DNA from: Homalodisca vitripennis
Taxonomy: Eukaryota; Arthropoda; Insecta; Hemiptera; Cicadellidae
NCBI RefSeq assembly: GCF_021130785.1
Contig: NW_025777976.1
Span: 1 to 64,000 of the forward strand
Direction of reading: 5' to 3'
Length of the DNA stretch: 64,000 nucleotides
Shown here in pieces: positions 34,934 through 46,720 of this stretch; position 1 is the first letter of the stretch; the number at the start of each line of letters is the position of its first letter. A program made the position numbers and the translations under genes. The notes under the pieces are model-generated. The model saw only the letters and a list, made by a program, of their open reading frames with translations. It ran no database searches and was not told where the DNA came from.

Positions 34934-35714
34934 TTTTGACGTGACAAAGTCTTAAATTAGGTTGCGGCTCGGAGTCACTCATGAAAAAATGTAACGCCCG
35001 GTTACGTTACGATGCCCGTCCAGTGGGTCCGCCGCACGGGATCCGCACGGGATAAAGCAGATAACTGTGGGTCCGCCGCACGGGATAAAGCAGATAACTA
35101 TGTTTATTCGTGAAAATGTGGAGTGCTTAGATTCGTCATTTACAACAACTACAACAATAAAGGTAAATAATTGTACACTGATATTTCATTATCGTAAACT
35201 ATGATTGATTGATTAATTGTTAGATTGACACAAAAGTTGAGAAACTGAGTTTATAGGTTATGTCATACTATTGACAAATGTTGATAGTGTTAAGTAAATT
35301 ATTAGTTTAAATCACTCTGCAATCAATCGTAATTCAGTCGATTAAGAAGAAACAGCGCGTATTGCTAGTCAAACATTTAAAATAACAAATTATAACCTCT
35401 AACCTGTCATAACAGTGCGACCAAACAAACGAACTAAACCGACCAATCACCACGCGCGGAGTTAGAATTTAACTGTGTTTAGCAAGAATGTCAAATTCCA
35501 ATTTTAGTAAATGTTTTATTCAACTTTACCATTTACAATAACAAATTTTAATTAATTTCAAATTATGTACAATGTTTTAGAAAAGAAAATATATTTCTAT
35601 AGTTAAAATTTGTGCAATTCTTATTTTTATTCAATTCCTTGTTCCTATTGTGCAATTTAATAATATTCATATCAATAAATATTCTACCGAGAAAAAGACG
35701 TTGTCACGTAAAAT
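34934..35714. mobile_element. Candidate non-autonomous DNA element with GC-rich core
   Basis: Short inverted ends, ACGTGACAAAGTCTT at 34939-34953 and AAGACGTTGTCACGT at 35695-35709 (one mismatch), extend outward as ATTTT on both sides. Inside the left end is an unusually GC-rich block, 34960-35100. It contains a hairpin-prone word (GTAACGCCCGGTTACGTTAC) and a direct duplication of GTGGGTCCGCCGCACGGGAT (about 35023 and 35067), each followed by AAAGCAGATAACT. A second GC-richer word, ACCGACCAATCACCACGCGC, lies at about 35436. There is no ORF and I cannot name the family. The termini and absence of a clear target duplication leave this tentative. Confidence 0.4.
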
Positions 35715-36712
35715 CTTCGCCCGTAAAACCGACTTTACAGGCAACCATAATTTTTTAATTCCTTTTTAAGAGGTTACTCTTAATTACACTGGACTCCTCA
35801 CTTATCAAACCCATTGCAAATTTAAGATATTAAACTTTGACTATATCATTTATAGTAAACGTTGGACTAGGGATACAATAGAAGAAGTGCATGCACGTTC
35901 TTTCTCAATAAGATCCTAAGTACACTCTTAACATATTAATAATATGCAAATATTGTAAACAAACCCAATGTAATTTACATCACGTTTTTATATCTTATTA
36001 TATCTGTATTACAACTTAAAATAATAACAACTAATCATGGGGTAACAAAAATCAATTGTAGAAGAACTTAATTAAGACACTAAAGTTGCAGAAGAAAATA
36101 CATATTTAAGGTTTCATTCAATAAAAACAAAAAGCACAAGATTAAGAATAATCTCTTTGGAGATGGCTACAAAATACCATCATACTATACTAAAAAGACA
36201 AATCCTGGTAAGTATTAAATTTGTATTTTATCAGGTTTTATTTTAGTAAGCATATGGCTAAAACATAATTCATAACTCTTACTGTATAACATATGTAAGA
36301 AACGTTTCACTTGATTAGCTAGATACCTTTTTTTGTAAGTTTCACAAAATCATTAATTTTGTAAGTCTAAACTACGTATAACACTTTTTTAGATGTACTG
36401 TGTTTAGACAACTAAAATGAAAATATAACTGATTATAGAAATAAATTAATATGTGTTATATCTGCCAGGGTAGCAACATTTATCACGATATTTTTTATAA
36501 TTTATTAATAAAAAATGTTTGTTAAAGCATCTTTGTAATTAATCGTACATCGAGATTTATTTTGGTAATGTTTTACATTTTAAAATAATTAAAATTACAC
36601 ATTAAGTGCCTTTTCTTGCTTATGTGTAAAATTTCAAGATTTTGTCGATATTTGTAGACTTTTGGCCAATACGATTTTGTGTTCCTTTAATAAAAATCTG
36701 GAAGTTTATACA
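35715..36712. other. AT-rich DNA, nothing recognised
   Basis: TCTTCGCCCGTAAAACCGAC at about 35714 is GC-rich and may belong to the neighbouring element. The rest holds no recognised feature. Confidence 0.35.

Positions 36713-36768
<56 letters not shown>
36713..36768 (+). repeat. (TAG)n microsatellite
   Basis: About 18.7 uninterrupted TAG units over 56 bp. The perfect array suggests it is polymorphic. Confidence 0.97.
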
Positions 36769-36834
36769 CTGTGTGTAAAAGCAAATCCGTAATTCATATG
36801 ATAGATTTCTTAAAGAAATAACCTAACAAAATAA

Positions 36835-38440
36835 GGAGTCTGGTCCTGGTCCTCGTTGCCTTCTATGAATTATTATAATTTGGCATGCAACAGGGTAATA
36901 TTATTTAATAATAGTGAAAATTTAATATAAAAAGTTATCTCTATTACTTTATCACTTCAATCAACAATTTACTACCAATTGTAAGTTTAAAGAGCTATGA
37001 TTGTAATTTTGGTAACTAAATTGGATACGTCAAAAGTTATAGACCATATTTCTCCTCAAATCCGAACAATATCGTTATTAACTTTTTTGAGTTTAAACAA
37101 TGTAATGTAATTAAGTTATGAATTTTTATCTTAATTCTACTAACATTCACTGATTTCAAATTATTTTCTATATTGCACTGCTATTAAATGCCTAAGTGAT
37201 ATCTCTCATACATATTTAAGTAATTCTCTAAGTAATTTTAGAGTAATTCTCTAAGTAATTCTCTCTAATTTTACACTTTTTATAAAAATATGTATGAAAA
37301 TATCATACCAAATTTAGAAAGTAAATGGTAAAAGATTGTAAACTTATTCCTTCTATACACTTAGAGTACTTAAAGGATTTGAAACCATAAATCACAAGTT
37401 CACTGTTTGCCCACATAATATACGAAACTATTTGTTGATCAAGACATCTTCACTAAAGAATTAAATAAAATAAAAGTAATATTTCTTAAATATTAAAATC
37501 CTGTTAATTTAAATTCCATGTTAATAAAACATAGTAACTGTTTCACCGTTCTTTTTTGATTTTGTTTGCTGTGGGTAATAATATCTGAAACTCGCATGTA
37601 ATCTGCTTTGATTTAGAAGAATATTAAGAGCATAATCTTCAATTCTTAACTAATTAAAATAACACTCATCTATAAGTCCGTTTCTTTATCCCGCTCTTTG
37701 CCATCGTACACCTGGTGTAGATTTTCTGACTGTGTGGTTAAACGACTTTAACGTACAACTGAACTATTAAAAAAGTCCTTGTCCTTATCAAGCTTTGTCT
37801 TCGCACTTGTTCCTGGTCGTACTTTTCAACCAAATATAGTATGCTTTCATCGAATTTTGTAAATATATCTTTTGAATTTATTGAACACGAAAGTACTTGT
37901 ACTTTGCTTCTCCATGGATATTATACAATATATTAATATATGTACTCTGTTGTGTATGTTCCACCTGTTTCTCTCCATGTCTCTTGATACCTTCACTTGA
38001 GTGACGACTACTACTATCATTATACTGATTCTTGTTATCAGATTACCCTTACACATAATATACTAGAGAGACAAACATCTTCTGTTGCCAGTCTTACATT
38101 ATCGTGTAAGTGATAAATTATTACAGTTTAGATCCATTTTCCAAGAACAATATTCGATATTGGTATATCTGCAACTCAAGAAACCTGCGTAGGTTTGATA
38201 AATATTTAAATGAACAATATTTTAATATAGCTTTTGTATTGCTTATTATATGTATAACCATATTAGATTGATTCAAAAGAAGATATTCCATACTCAAAGT
38301 TTAAGCTCAAAAAGGCCTTTTATCACATCCGCACAGGATGTCTAGGCTTTTAAATCTTATATAATATATTTTCACTGAGGAACCACTTCAATTAAGAAAA
38401 AGCTTTAAGATATTTTAAATTTAATGTATTCCTATTTAAG
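36835..38440 (+). repeat. Family A copies: c fragment, then a-b-c-d-e
   Basis: GAGTCTGGTCCTGGTCCTCG (about 36836) is an isolated module c. Then module a (TATAGACCATATTTCTCCTC, 37042), b (ATTCCTTCTATACACTTAGA, 37347), c (TATCCCGCTCTTTGCCATCG, 37687), a linker (AAAAAAGTCCTTGTCCTTAT, 37770), d (CTCCATGGATATTATACAAT, 37909) and e (TCCGCACAGGATGTCTAGGC, 38328) follow in full order. It is one of the most complete units. Confidence 0.75.
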
Positions 38441-38772
38441 ATGTACTCGTATGCCTTAAATATAGTAAAAAATGTATTTCCCAAATTGAGGTGAAGTCAT
38501 AAATGTAATATAACATTTTGTACATGATACTTATAAAAAAGCATAAAACTATTCAATTCAAAAATTTTATATTCCAAACATGATTTTCCAAAATAATAGG
38601 CAACAACTTATAATATTGCACAAGCATTTAGACAATAATATAAATAAATGCATTTATACGCATACCACAAACAAAAATTTTCTAGAGAGCAAATTCCATA
38701 ACTAAAGGGTTTCATGTAAGGTTTTTACGATTCACACACAGAGAAATTCATGTTGTAGAAGTTTTATATATC
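38441..38772. other. AT-rich family A tail, otherwise unrecognised
   Basis: No coding content. AACCTTAC-type words resemble sequences after module e in the last blocks, but the alignment is weak. Confidence 0.3.
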
Positions 38773-38830
38773 AACTAGCTATTAAACGTGGCTTTGCATA
38801 CAAAGATTTATATGATAAAAGATAATAAAT
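38773..38830 (-). mobile_element. Possible Helitron 3'-end relic
   Basis: On the plus strand ACTAGCTATTAAACGTGGCT and TTGCATAC resemble the complement of a decayed Helitron terminus (GCGAAGCCGCGGG...CAGCTAGT, as at 46095-46115). The GC-rich stem has lost several bases. No matching 5' end was found. Confidence 0.3.
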
Positions 38831-39269
38831 GTATTTATTTACATCATTTAATTACATTAAGACACTCCTAAAATGTATATGATGGTCACTTGGAAGATAT
38901 TCAAATCCCTTGATCCACTTTTGAATAATTATACTAATTTTAGAGAGTAATGTTTTGGGGGTCTTGAAGTTGAAGATTGGATCCGGTTTTATGAGTAACA
39001 ACCGGTTTTATAAAACCCACAACTGTCTATAATGTATGGTTGAGTAGTTGACATATTTTCAGTATAACTAAGTATCTTAATACAGGTTGTAGGTATACCA
39101 AATCCGTCACTTCTGCGGTCTTAGAGAAAATGCTTATACAATGGAGCCCTAAAATATTTAGAATAGGAAGTAGACATGTTTATTTTACGTATTATACTGT
39201 ATAAGTGTTCACTGTTGAAATATTCAAAAGCTAACAAAAACTATTATAGGATGTTTAGCAAGTAAAGAA
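38831..39269. other. AT-rich DNA, nothing recognised
   Basis: A short imperfect direct duplication, CCGGTTTTATGAGTAACAA then CCGGTTTTATAAAACC, lies at about 38981-39020. Otherwise nothing was recognised. Confidence 0.35.
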
Positions 39270-39490
39270 GCATTTCTTACTTTAATGACCTAAATAACAC
39301 TCGCCGTAATAGCAGTTTCCGTGTTGTTACGGTTGATAATATCTGTAAATACAGATTTATATCTTGTCGAAAATTATCTACCTTTGGCCGTTGTAATCTA
39401 TTTAGTATTTTTGATATCGTAGTAGAGTTTACATTGTTGCCCTGATAAAAAAATATATAAATACATAGTCCTGAAAATTCTACACGGGTT
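39270..39490 (+). repeat. Family B repeat, diverged right part
   Basis: TTTGGCCGTTGTAATCTATT, ACATTGTTGCCCTGATAAA and AGTCCTGAAAATTCTACAC align with 25215-25325 on the same strand. Confidence 0.5.
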
Positions 39491-40319
39491 AATAATAGAC
39501 TACTTCCCGTCGTTGTATTTTACTTCCCGTCAGAGCTGTGTCTGGTGCAGGGTACCTATTTAGTAGATAATAATATGTTTGTCTAATTTCAACTTTCTTG
39601 GTAAGCAGTAAATACAAATATATAACTCCTTTAAAGGTTTGACCCCAAATATGTTTAAAAGGCAATTTTTTGGCCATTAGGCATAGATGTGACAAATCTA
39701 CAATTATGGGAATCGAAAATTTGGAGAATTAGTGATGTGAGAGCGAGTTAGGCATTTTATAGACTATATAGAGATACATATATATTATAGTTAAAATATT
39801 AGTATCCGTGCTGGAATATTATCTATACAATTATTTTATTAATACAAACCATATTGGTCCTTACTCTTGGGGATAAATAAAGTTAACAAACCTGGAAAAT
39901 GGTTTTTAATTGATTATAAAGTCTGAAATTTGGTGTGACGTCATTATTAGTTTTCTCATTTTTCACTGTTGTTGCTATAAACTAAGAGTCGTCGTTTTAA
40001 TCAATATACTGAAGAAGTAAAAACGACAAATAAAATCAAACTTGACTTTATTATTAAGTAACTATAAAGGTGTTGATATTTACGATTTATGATTTGTTGT
40101 GTAACATAGTATATGTAACACTGTCGATTTTAAAGTTTAGCTGACATATTATTCTTCAAAACTATTTATTCTATACCTTCATGAAACAGAAATTTTAATA
40201 ATAATATTTGAAACTTTTATTAATAATATTACAAAGATAAAATTTAATGTGTAAATCTAGCATTGGAATACACTTAGTTAATCATAATAGTGTATAAGTT
40301 TGGTTGGTCTGTTATTATC
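39491..40319. other. No gene recognised
   Basis: A 68-codon minus-strand frame at 39489-39695 has no motif. CTTCCCGTC occurs twice within 40 bp at about 39503 and 39522. Confidence 0.35.
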
Positions 40320-41200
40320 TCTTGTACTCTGAAAGAGAGCTCTGGCGTGGATTTCAGTAACTAATAGAATGAGTTGAAACTTCTAGAACAAATTTATTTC
40401 GCAATATTTTGGCACTGAGATTTTAATAATTAAATTATACCAGTTAAACGAAATTAGTTACTCTTGTTATATTTAAATTAATAAATATTGACTAATTTCA
40501 ACTCATCACGAATATCTTGTTTACTAGTAATGCTAGAAAGATTGCTGCAAAATAACAAGTAAGAAAATGTTTCTCATTAACAGTTATATATATTTTTGAT
40601 AAAACTACGCGAAACTTCCAACTTATGTTGCTATCCGAGTAGTGTAAAATATTGTAAACTGATTCTCCCTGTACTATTTGGGTACTAAGAGGATTATACA
40701 CAGCACCAAACAAAAATTAGTAGCTTTTACACAAACAATAACAATGCAGTGTATTAAGTATATTTAATTTGTACTTCTGTTAGCACTACATATAAACTGT
40801 TATGGTGTTTTGTGCTTTAAATTATGGATAAAACTAGAATTTAAACTGCTTTGTGTAACGAGAGATAGTGAGTAAAACTATTATTTATATTGAATTAAAG
40901 TAACTCATCCTTGTAAGTCCTTGTCCTGATCCACCTTCTGACCATCACATCGTGTTCATGGTGCTACTACCGGGACTAGTTGTGAATTGAGCGAACTTTG
41001 AAAAATGCAACGACGTTACACTTTTGAATGATTTAAAAACATTAAATTATTAAAGCTACGTTGTTTCCATGGATATAAAATAATATTTTATGTCAACTGC
41101 TGCGTACGTCTCACCTGTCTACTTATATTGCTGACGTCACGACTTCTACTAACACTACACAGAACGCTTGTTTTTTGATTATTCAAACACATACATTTTA
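40320..41200 (+). repeat. Family A copy, modules a-b-c-d
   Basis: Module a AAAGAGAGCTCTGGCGTGGA (40331), b GATTCTCCCTGTACTATTTG and GGTACTAAGAGGATTA (40660-40695), c GTAAGTCCTTGTCCTGATCC (40914), d GTTTCCATGGATATAAAATA (41063) and GACGTCACGACTTCTACTAA (41133). One of the best-preserved copies. Confidence 0.75.
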
Positions 41201-41578
41201 AGGACAGAAATGAATGAATAAATCATAATTAATTATAAAGTGTATAATAATATTACCTATAAAATAATAATATACCCGGTGTGTGTATAATATTGTAGTC
41301 CGTCTCAAGTTGTGATGTTTGTGCTACATTATTAGTGTTTAAGTACAATATCCAGGGACACTATTCGACACAACGTTTAATCTATTGCTAATTATTCTGC
41401 AATATTTTACTTTAAAATTTATAACTCTAAAGACTCTTAAATATTCATGTTTAAGTTTTATTTATGAATACAAATTGTTATAACGATATTTGGATTTGTT
41501 ATAATACTATAATACCTATTTACCTAATAAGTCAGATTTTAACTAAATTTCATGTGTCCATTACTTAGTGTCGTGCCG

Positions 41579-42232
41579 TACTAGATCACGACGGACGTAG
41601 GGTACGTTAGCAAAGACACTCAAATTACAAGCAAAACATTTATTGAAATTAGCAAACACAAACTCACAATAATTTCATATTAAACTACAATTTTTGTCAG
41701 AATACTCAATCCTTGTGTGAAAGTCTACTCATTTCAGTATTTACTGTAAGATTAGGAGGAATTAGAATCGAGAAATGAAATTTAGATTTAGTTCAATTAT
41801 AAATTGGAAGGTTTGGATTCTTGGCAAAACGTTAACAAACGGCTAGCGCATAGTTAAGGGAGAGGGGCCACTTACTGTGTATCTCATCGGTCTGTTGAGC
41901 ATCAGGACCAGGAACAGACTGAGGAAAAATTCTACAACTGAGGAGTCACTGGATTCTCCCTACTCCACTTGATCTAGTTAATTTATATTCGTTGTTCGAT
42001 ATCTAATAAGAACTTTATTACCATAAATGGTGTTGCTCTGAAATGGCGAACCAGGATTGGCTCGTTATATGACCTACATCATTGTGCTACTTTTAGTGTA
42101 TCGCCAGTGATTACGCATTATCAGTTTCCTGTAGAAAACTTCCAATGTCCTATTTCTCATGGGAAAATAGTTTACAGAAATCTAATAAAATAATTAATGA
42201 AGATAAGGGTACCATGGTGCTACAGCATCACA
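41579..42232 (-). mobile_element. Probable solo LTR (654 bp)
   Basis: A 654-bp segment starts TGTCGTGCCGTAC, ends AGCATCACA (TG...CA termini) and is flanked on both sides by the same four bases, TTAG (41575-41578 and 42233-42236). On the minus strand an AATAAA lies about 60 bp from the end, where a polyadenylation signal would be expected, so I infer minus orientation. The interior is richer in GC than its surroundings and has no ORF. A 4-bp duplication is common for Gypsy-type elements. Without internal sequence or a second LTR this rests on the termini, the duplication and the signal. Confidence 0.5.
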
Positions 42233-42599
42233 TTAGATTTAATGTAAAGTTATGCGTATTTTTAATTTAAAGATTCCTTAAAAATTTGCATAAATTAAAT
42301 ATATTGTTAACACTTAGTAATTAACAATAAGATAAAATCATAATAAGTACGATATAGCACTTAGATAGATGGCAGCAATACACATTAAACCAATATGCAT
42401 ATTCAGCTATCTTATAATAACCTTACGTTCATCTTGCTGGATATTTCCTAAAACGTTTTTAATAGGCGAGTGTCTCAATAGGCAATGAAGTCACTTATTA
42501 GATAATCCTGAAAATCGATTTATTATCAAGCGATAGTTGTTAACTCAAATTAACACAATACCAGTGGCTCACAAATAAATATAATAACACGAAGTAGAA

Positions 42600-42690
42600 T
42601 TGACACACATGAGATATTATTATTACTCATTATGTAAGCGTCTCAGGTAACAAAGGCTCATTGTGAAAGAATATTATTCACTGTTATATC
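42600..42690 (+). repeat. Repeat shared with 20980-21060
   Basis: TATTACTCATTATGTAAGCG and TCTCAGGTAACAAAGGCTCA match the plus strand near 20985-21030. Confidence 0.55.
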
Positions 42691-43650
42691 AGAATACGCT
42701 AGTAATGAATTTCACACGAAGCCTTGAAAGAATGGAAGCTTATACTGTAAATGAGTATATTATCTCAAATTATAATTTTAAACAACCAAAATAAGGTATT
42801 ACATGTTGTAAGAATATAAGCTAACTAATCTAGTTATTAAGAAAGTGAAAAAAGTATTAAGAAACTCCAATCCATAAATTAATAAATCATTAAATAAACC
42901 AATTAGAGGATGTTGGTTGGAAAATGATATCTAAGAAATAAGGTAACAAGACAGCTTATCATGCATACGTGAGACACATAAACACTTGATATGGATAATA
43001 TAACAGAATACATAGCGGAATGATACATATCCTAACATTTGTGGATACATCTAAGAGCACAATGAACAACGCAATGCATTTTTTGTCTATAAGAGTAGCA
43101 TGTTGCAATCGTTATGTATTCATTAATTGTATTATTAAGGTACATTAAAAAACTAAAGTTTTTCCAAAGCATAAGCAAATCTTTGTACTTGCCCGGCAAA
43201 ATATTCAAGTTTTGTAAATATGTATGTGTAGTACTTCATTTTTAATTTATAATCAAATGATAAATATTTAATGACTCAACTTTTTTTTTGTAAAGCCTTT
43301 ATAAACGGCTATTTTATAGTGTGCGTTTTAGAAAGAAAGTCTACAGAAGGAACTTTATAAGAGTTATACTTTTCTCAAAAGAGTTAATATTTTGAGGTTG
43401 TTAAACCACAAAGTATAAATTATAAAAATGTTCTAGTATTCTTTCTAAATATAATTAAACTGATTTCCACATTTGAGACTATTTTCCCATGAATTAATTA
43501 CAGTTTGTTTTATTGTAATTCAAAACTTACAACGCACGATTTCCAAAATTTTAAATGTGTATTATTTTCTTAATTATTTTTTTATAAAGAAAACATTATA
43601 AGGTATTACAGAGTATGGCGTTGATCTAACTCATTTATAGCGTAAGATTA
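42691..43650. other. AT-rich DNA, nothing recognised
   Basis: No ORF, RNA or matched repeat. Confidence 0.35.
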
Positions 43651-43899
43651 GAAAAGGCCTTTCCTAGTGAAGTGAGTAAACAATCATCCTTAATATTACA
43701 ATACAGAATCGAGCAATACTAAGACAACCATCTAAGGCAGTAACCGTGTCAGTGTGGTTACCTCCGGTTATTGCGAGACAAATTATCCTTAGAATTCAGG
43801 CCAGTCTACCTAAGTAAGAGTATTTAACCACCAGACAACAGCCCCAAACGTTAGTCCAGGTCTTATCCCGGAGATATAAAGTCACTACAAAACTCAGGC

Positions 43900-44300
43900 T
43901 CTTAACCACAAGACTCTCCGATTGAAAGCCTGAACTGCATTAATAACTATATTCCCCTCGCCACACCTCTTCAGTTGTGGAGGTCAACAGCAACATTTAG
44001 AACTTAACTTGAGACAAAATCTCGATAGTAAAGCCTCCTTGGCAAGAAGGACCGATGGCTCCAAATGATGCCCTTCTCCAAAGTTGACAAGGGCAGCCTG
44101 GGCCTGGTTAACACAAATACTATTCTATTACTCCAGTTTACTGCTTCATTTAGGGTTCTATTAAGGTTATTAGACGTGACTGAAATTTTGAATTTACCAG
44201 TCACAAGAATTATAATTTTATCTCATCTGCATACACCTGTGCAAAAAGACCTCAACTGTTACAAACCTAAACCTGTCGTCCATAACTAGGAGAAAGGACG
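43900..44300 (-). pseudogene. LINE reverse-transcriptase fragment (R1/I-like), decayed
   Basis: On the minus strand QVYADEI (44222-44233 encodes YADE) is followed after a frameshift by ILVTGKF and then SNNLNRTLNEAVNW and LTRPRLPL in the frame 44204-44004. The order YADD, LVTGKF, a helix with LN..V.W and then an LFTR-like word is the RT motif 5-6 region of R1/I-type LINEs. The second catalytic Asp reads Glu and the spacing before LTRP is shortened. The fragment is therefore a dead remnant of a family different from the CR1-like and Jockey-like elements here. Flanks from 43650 to 43900 are GC-richer but not recognised. Confidence 0.5.
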
Positions 44301-45129
44301 CCATCGTGAAGAGAGCCTTAAGTGGTTCTTTCACTGATCCTTTCACCCGTGGGTTTAACGTTTCTACATAAGTAGGAATTTAATATATAATTTATTTATG
44401 TACTGTTGAATGTTAAATGTACATGGAAATTTTAGTTAATTAATGCTGGAAATATAGTATCTGGAAAGTGTGAAAAATTATTACAGTAAGGTGTCAATGA
44501 ATTAGATTTCATACACATTTTGTATCAGTTTCTTGGTAAAAAGGATATTAAATTTACCCATTGTTCATTGCTTAAAAGTTTTCTTGGAATTAAAACATGC
44601 TGAGAATTGTTTTCATTATTACATTAAAAAAAAATCAGAACATGTTTTATAGTTTAAGAGATTTTGTAATACAAATAGTCAAAACGGTCATCACATTGAA
44701 CTCTATTGCTTCAAGGACTTAAAACTAACGGAATTACACGTTTGTAAAGGTTTATACTAATAATCACTTGTTTCTGACTAATAATAAGTGCTTTATATCC
44801 TGATGTGTTTAAATGCTAATCTCAGAACTAAAACGATTAATAGGCGACTTATAATATATAATAAATGAATGAAAAGTAAAACTCGCTGGAAAATTCTAAA
44901 ATTTATTGATACTGTTAAGAAATCTACATTATATAGAGGTTGCGTACTGGAGCCATTCTGGTATTGCTATATTTTACGAGCGTGTCCTCACGATTTAGAA
45001 GTTCAACAGACGCATTTGTATATGAATGATTTATTCTAGTTTACCACGACACGGAAGTTAAATTATTATTAGTGATAGCAAAGAATACTATTAGAAGTTG
45101 GAAATTACATTTAAGTAAGAAGTTTTATT
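44301..45129. other. AT-rich DNA, mostly unrecognised
   Basis: AAAATTTATTGATACTGTTA near 44897 matches 31798-31815, so the right part is probably family A upstream sequence. No gene was found. Confidence 0.35.
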
Positions 45130-46720
45130 ACTGCATCATTTAAATTTGCTATGTCTTAATTCTTGTAATGAGGATCGTGCTCTGGTGAATGTTTACGTAA
45201 CTAACGGAATGAGTTAGGACTGTAGGCTATATCTTTCTTTAAAATTATTTCAAAACGTATTTTAAATTATTGAGTTTTAAACATCAAACGTGGTGTAGTT
45301 GTGGATTACTAATGTTAGTCAGGTAACGTACACTAATTTAAACTAAAATTATTATTTACCCTAACAAAAAAAGTCCAAAAAGTTGCTTGAAGACGTACTT
45401 TAGAACATTCCTCTCGTAAAGTATTAAATATTTGTCATCAACTATGAAAAACAGTTCCAAAACTGCTTTGACGTTTGGAATATGGAAAATAATTTAACCC
45501 AATTATCACTGCACACTTTGGGTACAGAGAGGATTAAAACAGACTAAACTCAAGTTTAGTAGCTTTGTATAAAGAAAATCAGTGAAAGTTTTTGAAAAAT
45601 AAAATAAAATTCAACGAAATAATCTATATATATAAAAATGAATGTTTGTGTGTTTGTCCTTTATGGAATCGTAAACTATTTGACCGATCATTATGAAAAT
45701 GTGTATGTATATGTATTTTTCGACGGAGAAGGTTTATATACTATGCCTCTTGATGTATCTCGCCACCAGACGGTGCTGCATTTGTTAAAAGTTTTTAAAG
45801 CGCCTGCACATTATAAAACTGTGATTACGAAACAGTTACGTATATTAAATAGCAAAAAACTATTTTAAGGCGCTAAGCTTTGATGTATATTTGTCTTCAA
45901 AATACATTTCTGGTTGAATTGAGTGTTGGACCACTTTATAATAAAGTACAAATACGTAGACAATGGCTATAAACATACACTTTTGACAGATTTTCTTGAT
46001 CGTGGCAACAATACAAACTCTACATCATCGTTGGAAATATAATTCACTTGAACCAGAAGTGCACATACACGGGCAAAGCTTATGAAAAGCGTGCGAAGCC
46101 GCGGGAAACAGCTAGTACATTATATTTGAAACTTCTATTTCCTTAGAAATTAGGTCGTTATATTATATAAACTTTTCATGTGTCTTGTGTTGTATTTAAT
46201 AATCACTAAAACTAAACTGTAAATTGCTTTAGGTATCAAGAGTCATTATTGGGAGAAATCGTGTTTAATCAGTATTAGAAGTAACGCATCCTTCTAAGTC
46301 CTAGTCCTCGTCCAGCTACAGACCATTACATTGTGCTACATGTGGTGATTAGCTGACAGGTTACCAGTAGATCGAATATGAAGATGCTGACACGTAGTAC
46401 TCTTAATACTATTTAACTATCTAAAACATTAAAATATCACAAATGTAGTGTTTGTATAGATATTAAATAATATTTGAGCGGAAACTGTTAATTACATTTC
46501 ATATGGGTGTCTCATTCTTTGGCGCCTTTTTATCTAAAGGATACTACTAAAAATAAATTAATTTCTACTTGTCTAATCCCTCATACAAATAGAGAAACTA
46601 TATATATGTCATAAGTTATTCACTATGATATAATTTTATAATGGTATTTTGGAATGGTTACTTTGCAAATATCCCTCTGGGAATTACATTTTAGGGTGAA
46701 ATATTACTTATGTATACTGT
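45130..46720 (+). repeat. Family A copy (a-b-c-d), paralogue of 57780-58870
   Basis: Module a CGTGCTCTGGTGAATGTTTA (45177), b CACTGCACACTTTGGGTACA (45507), c AGTCCTAGTCCTCGTCCAGC (46297), d GATATTAAATAATATTTGAG (46458). It aligns closely with 57780-58870 to the shared ending GGTTACTTTG at about 46657, with the Helitron as the main extra segment. Confidence 0.75.
45623..46115 (+). mobile_element. Non-autonomous Helitron (493 bp)
   Basis: The left end is TCTATATATATAAAAATGAA and the right end is GCGAAGCCGCGGGAAACAGC followed by TAG, that is the CTAG terminus after a GC-rich hairpin-prone block. It sits between A (45622) and T (46116) with no target duplication, as expected for rolling-circle transposition. 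The paralogous copy at about 58280 (GACGAAATAACAGATATAAA) has no insert at this point. A 76-codon frame at 45638-45868 has no Rep or helicase motif and is unlikely to be a gene. Confidence 0.85.

Noticed and set aside
45638..45868. 76-codon ORF in the Helitron
   Set aside because: No Rep, helicase or other motif; short non-autonomous Helitrons do not encode proteins.
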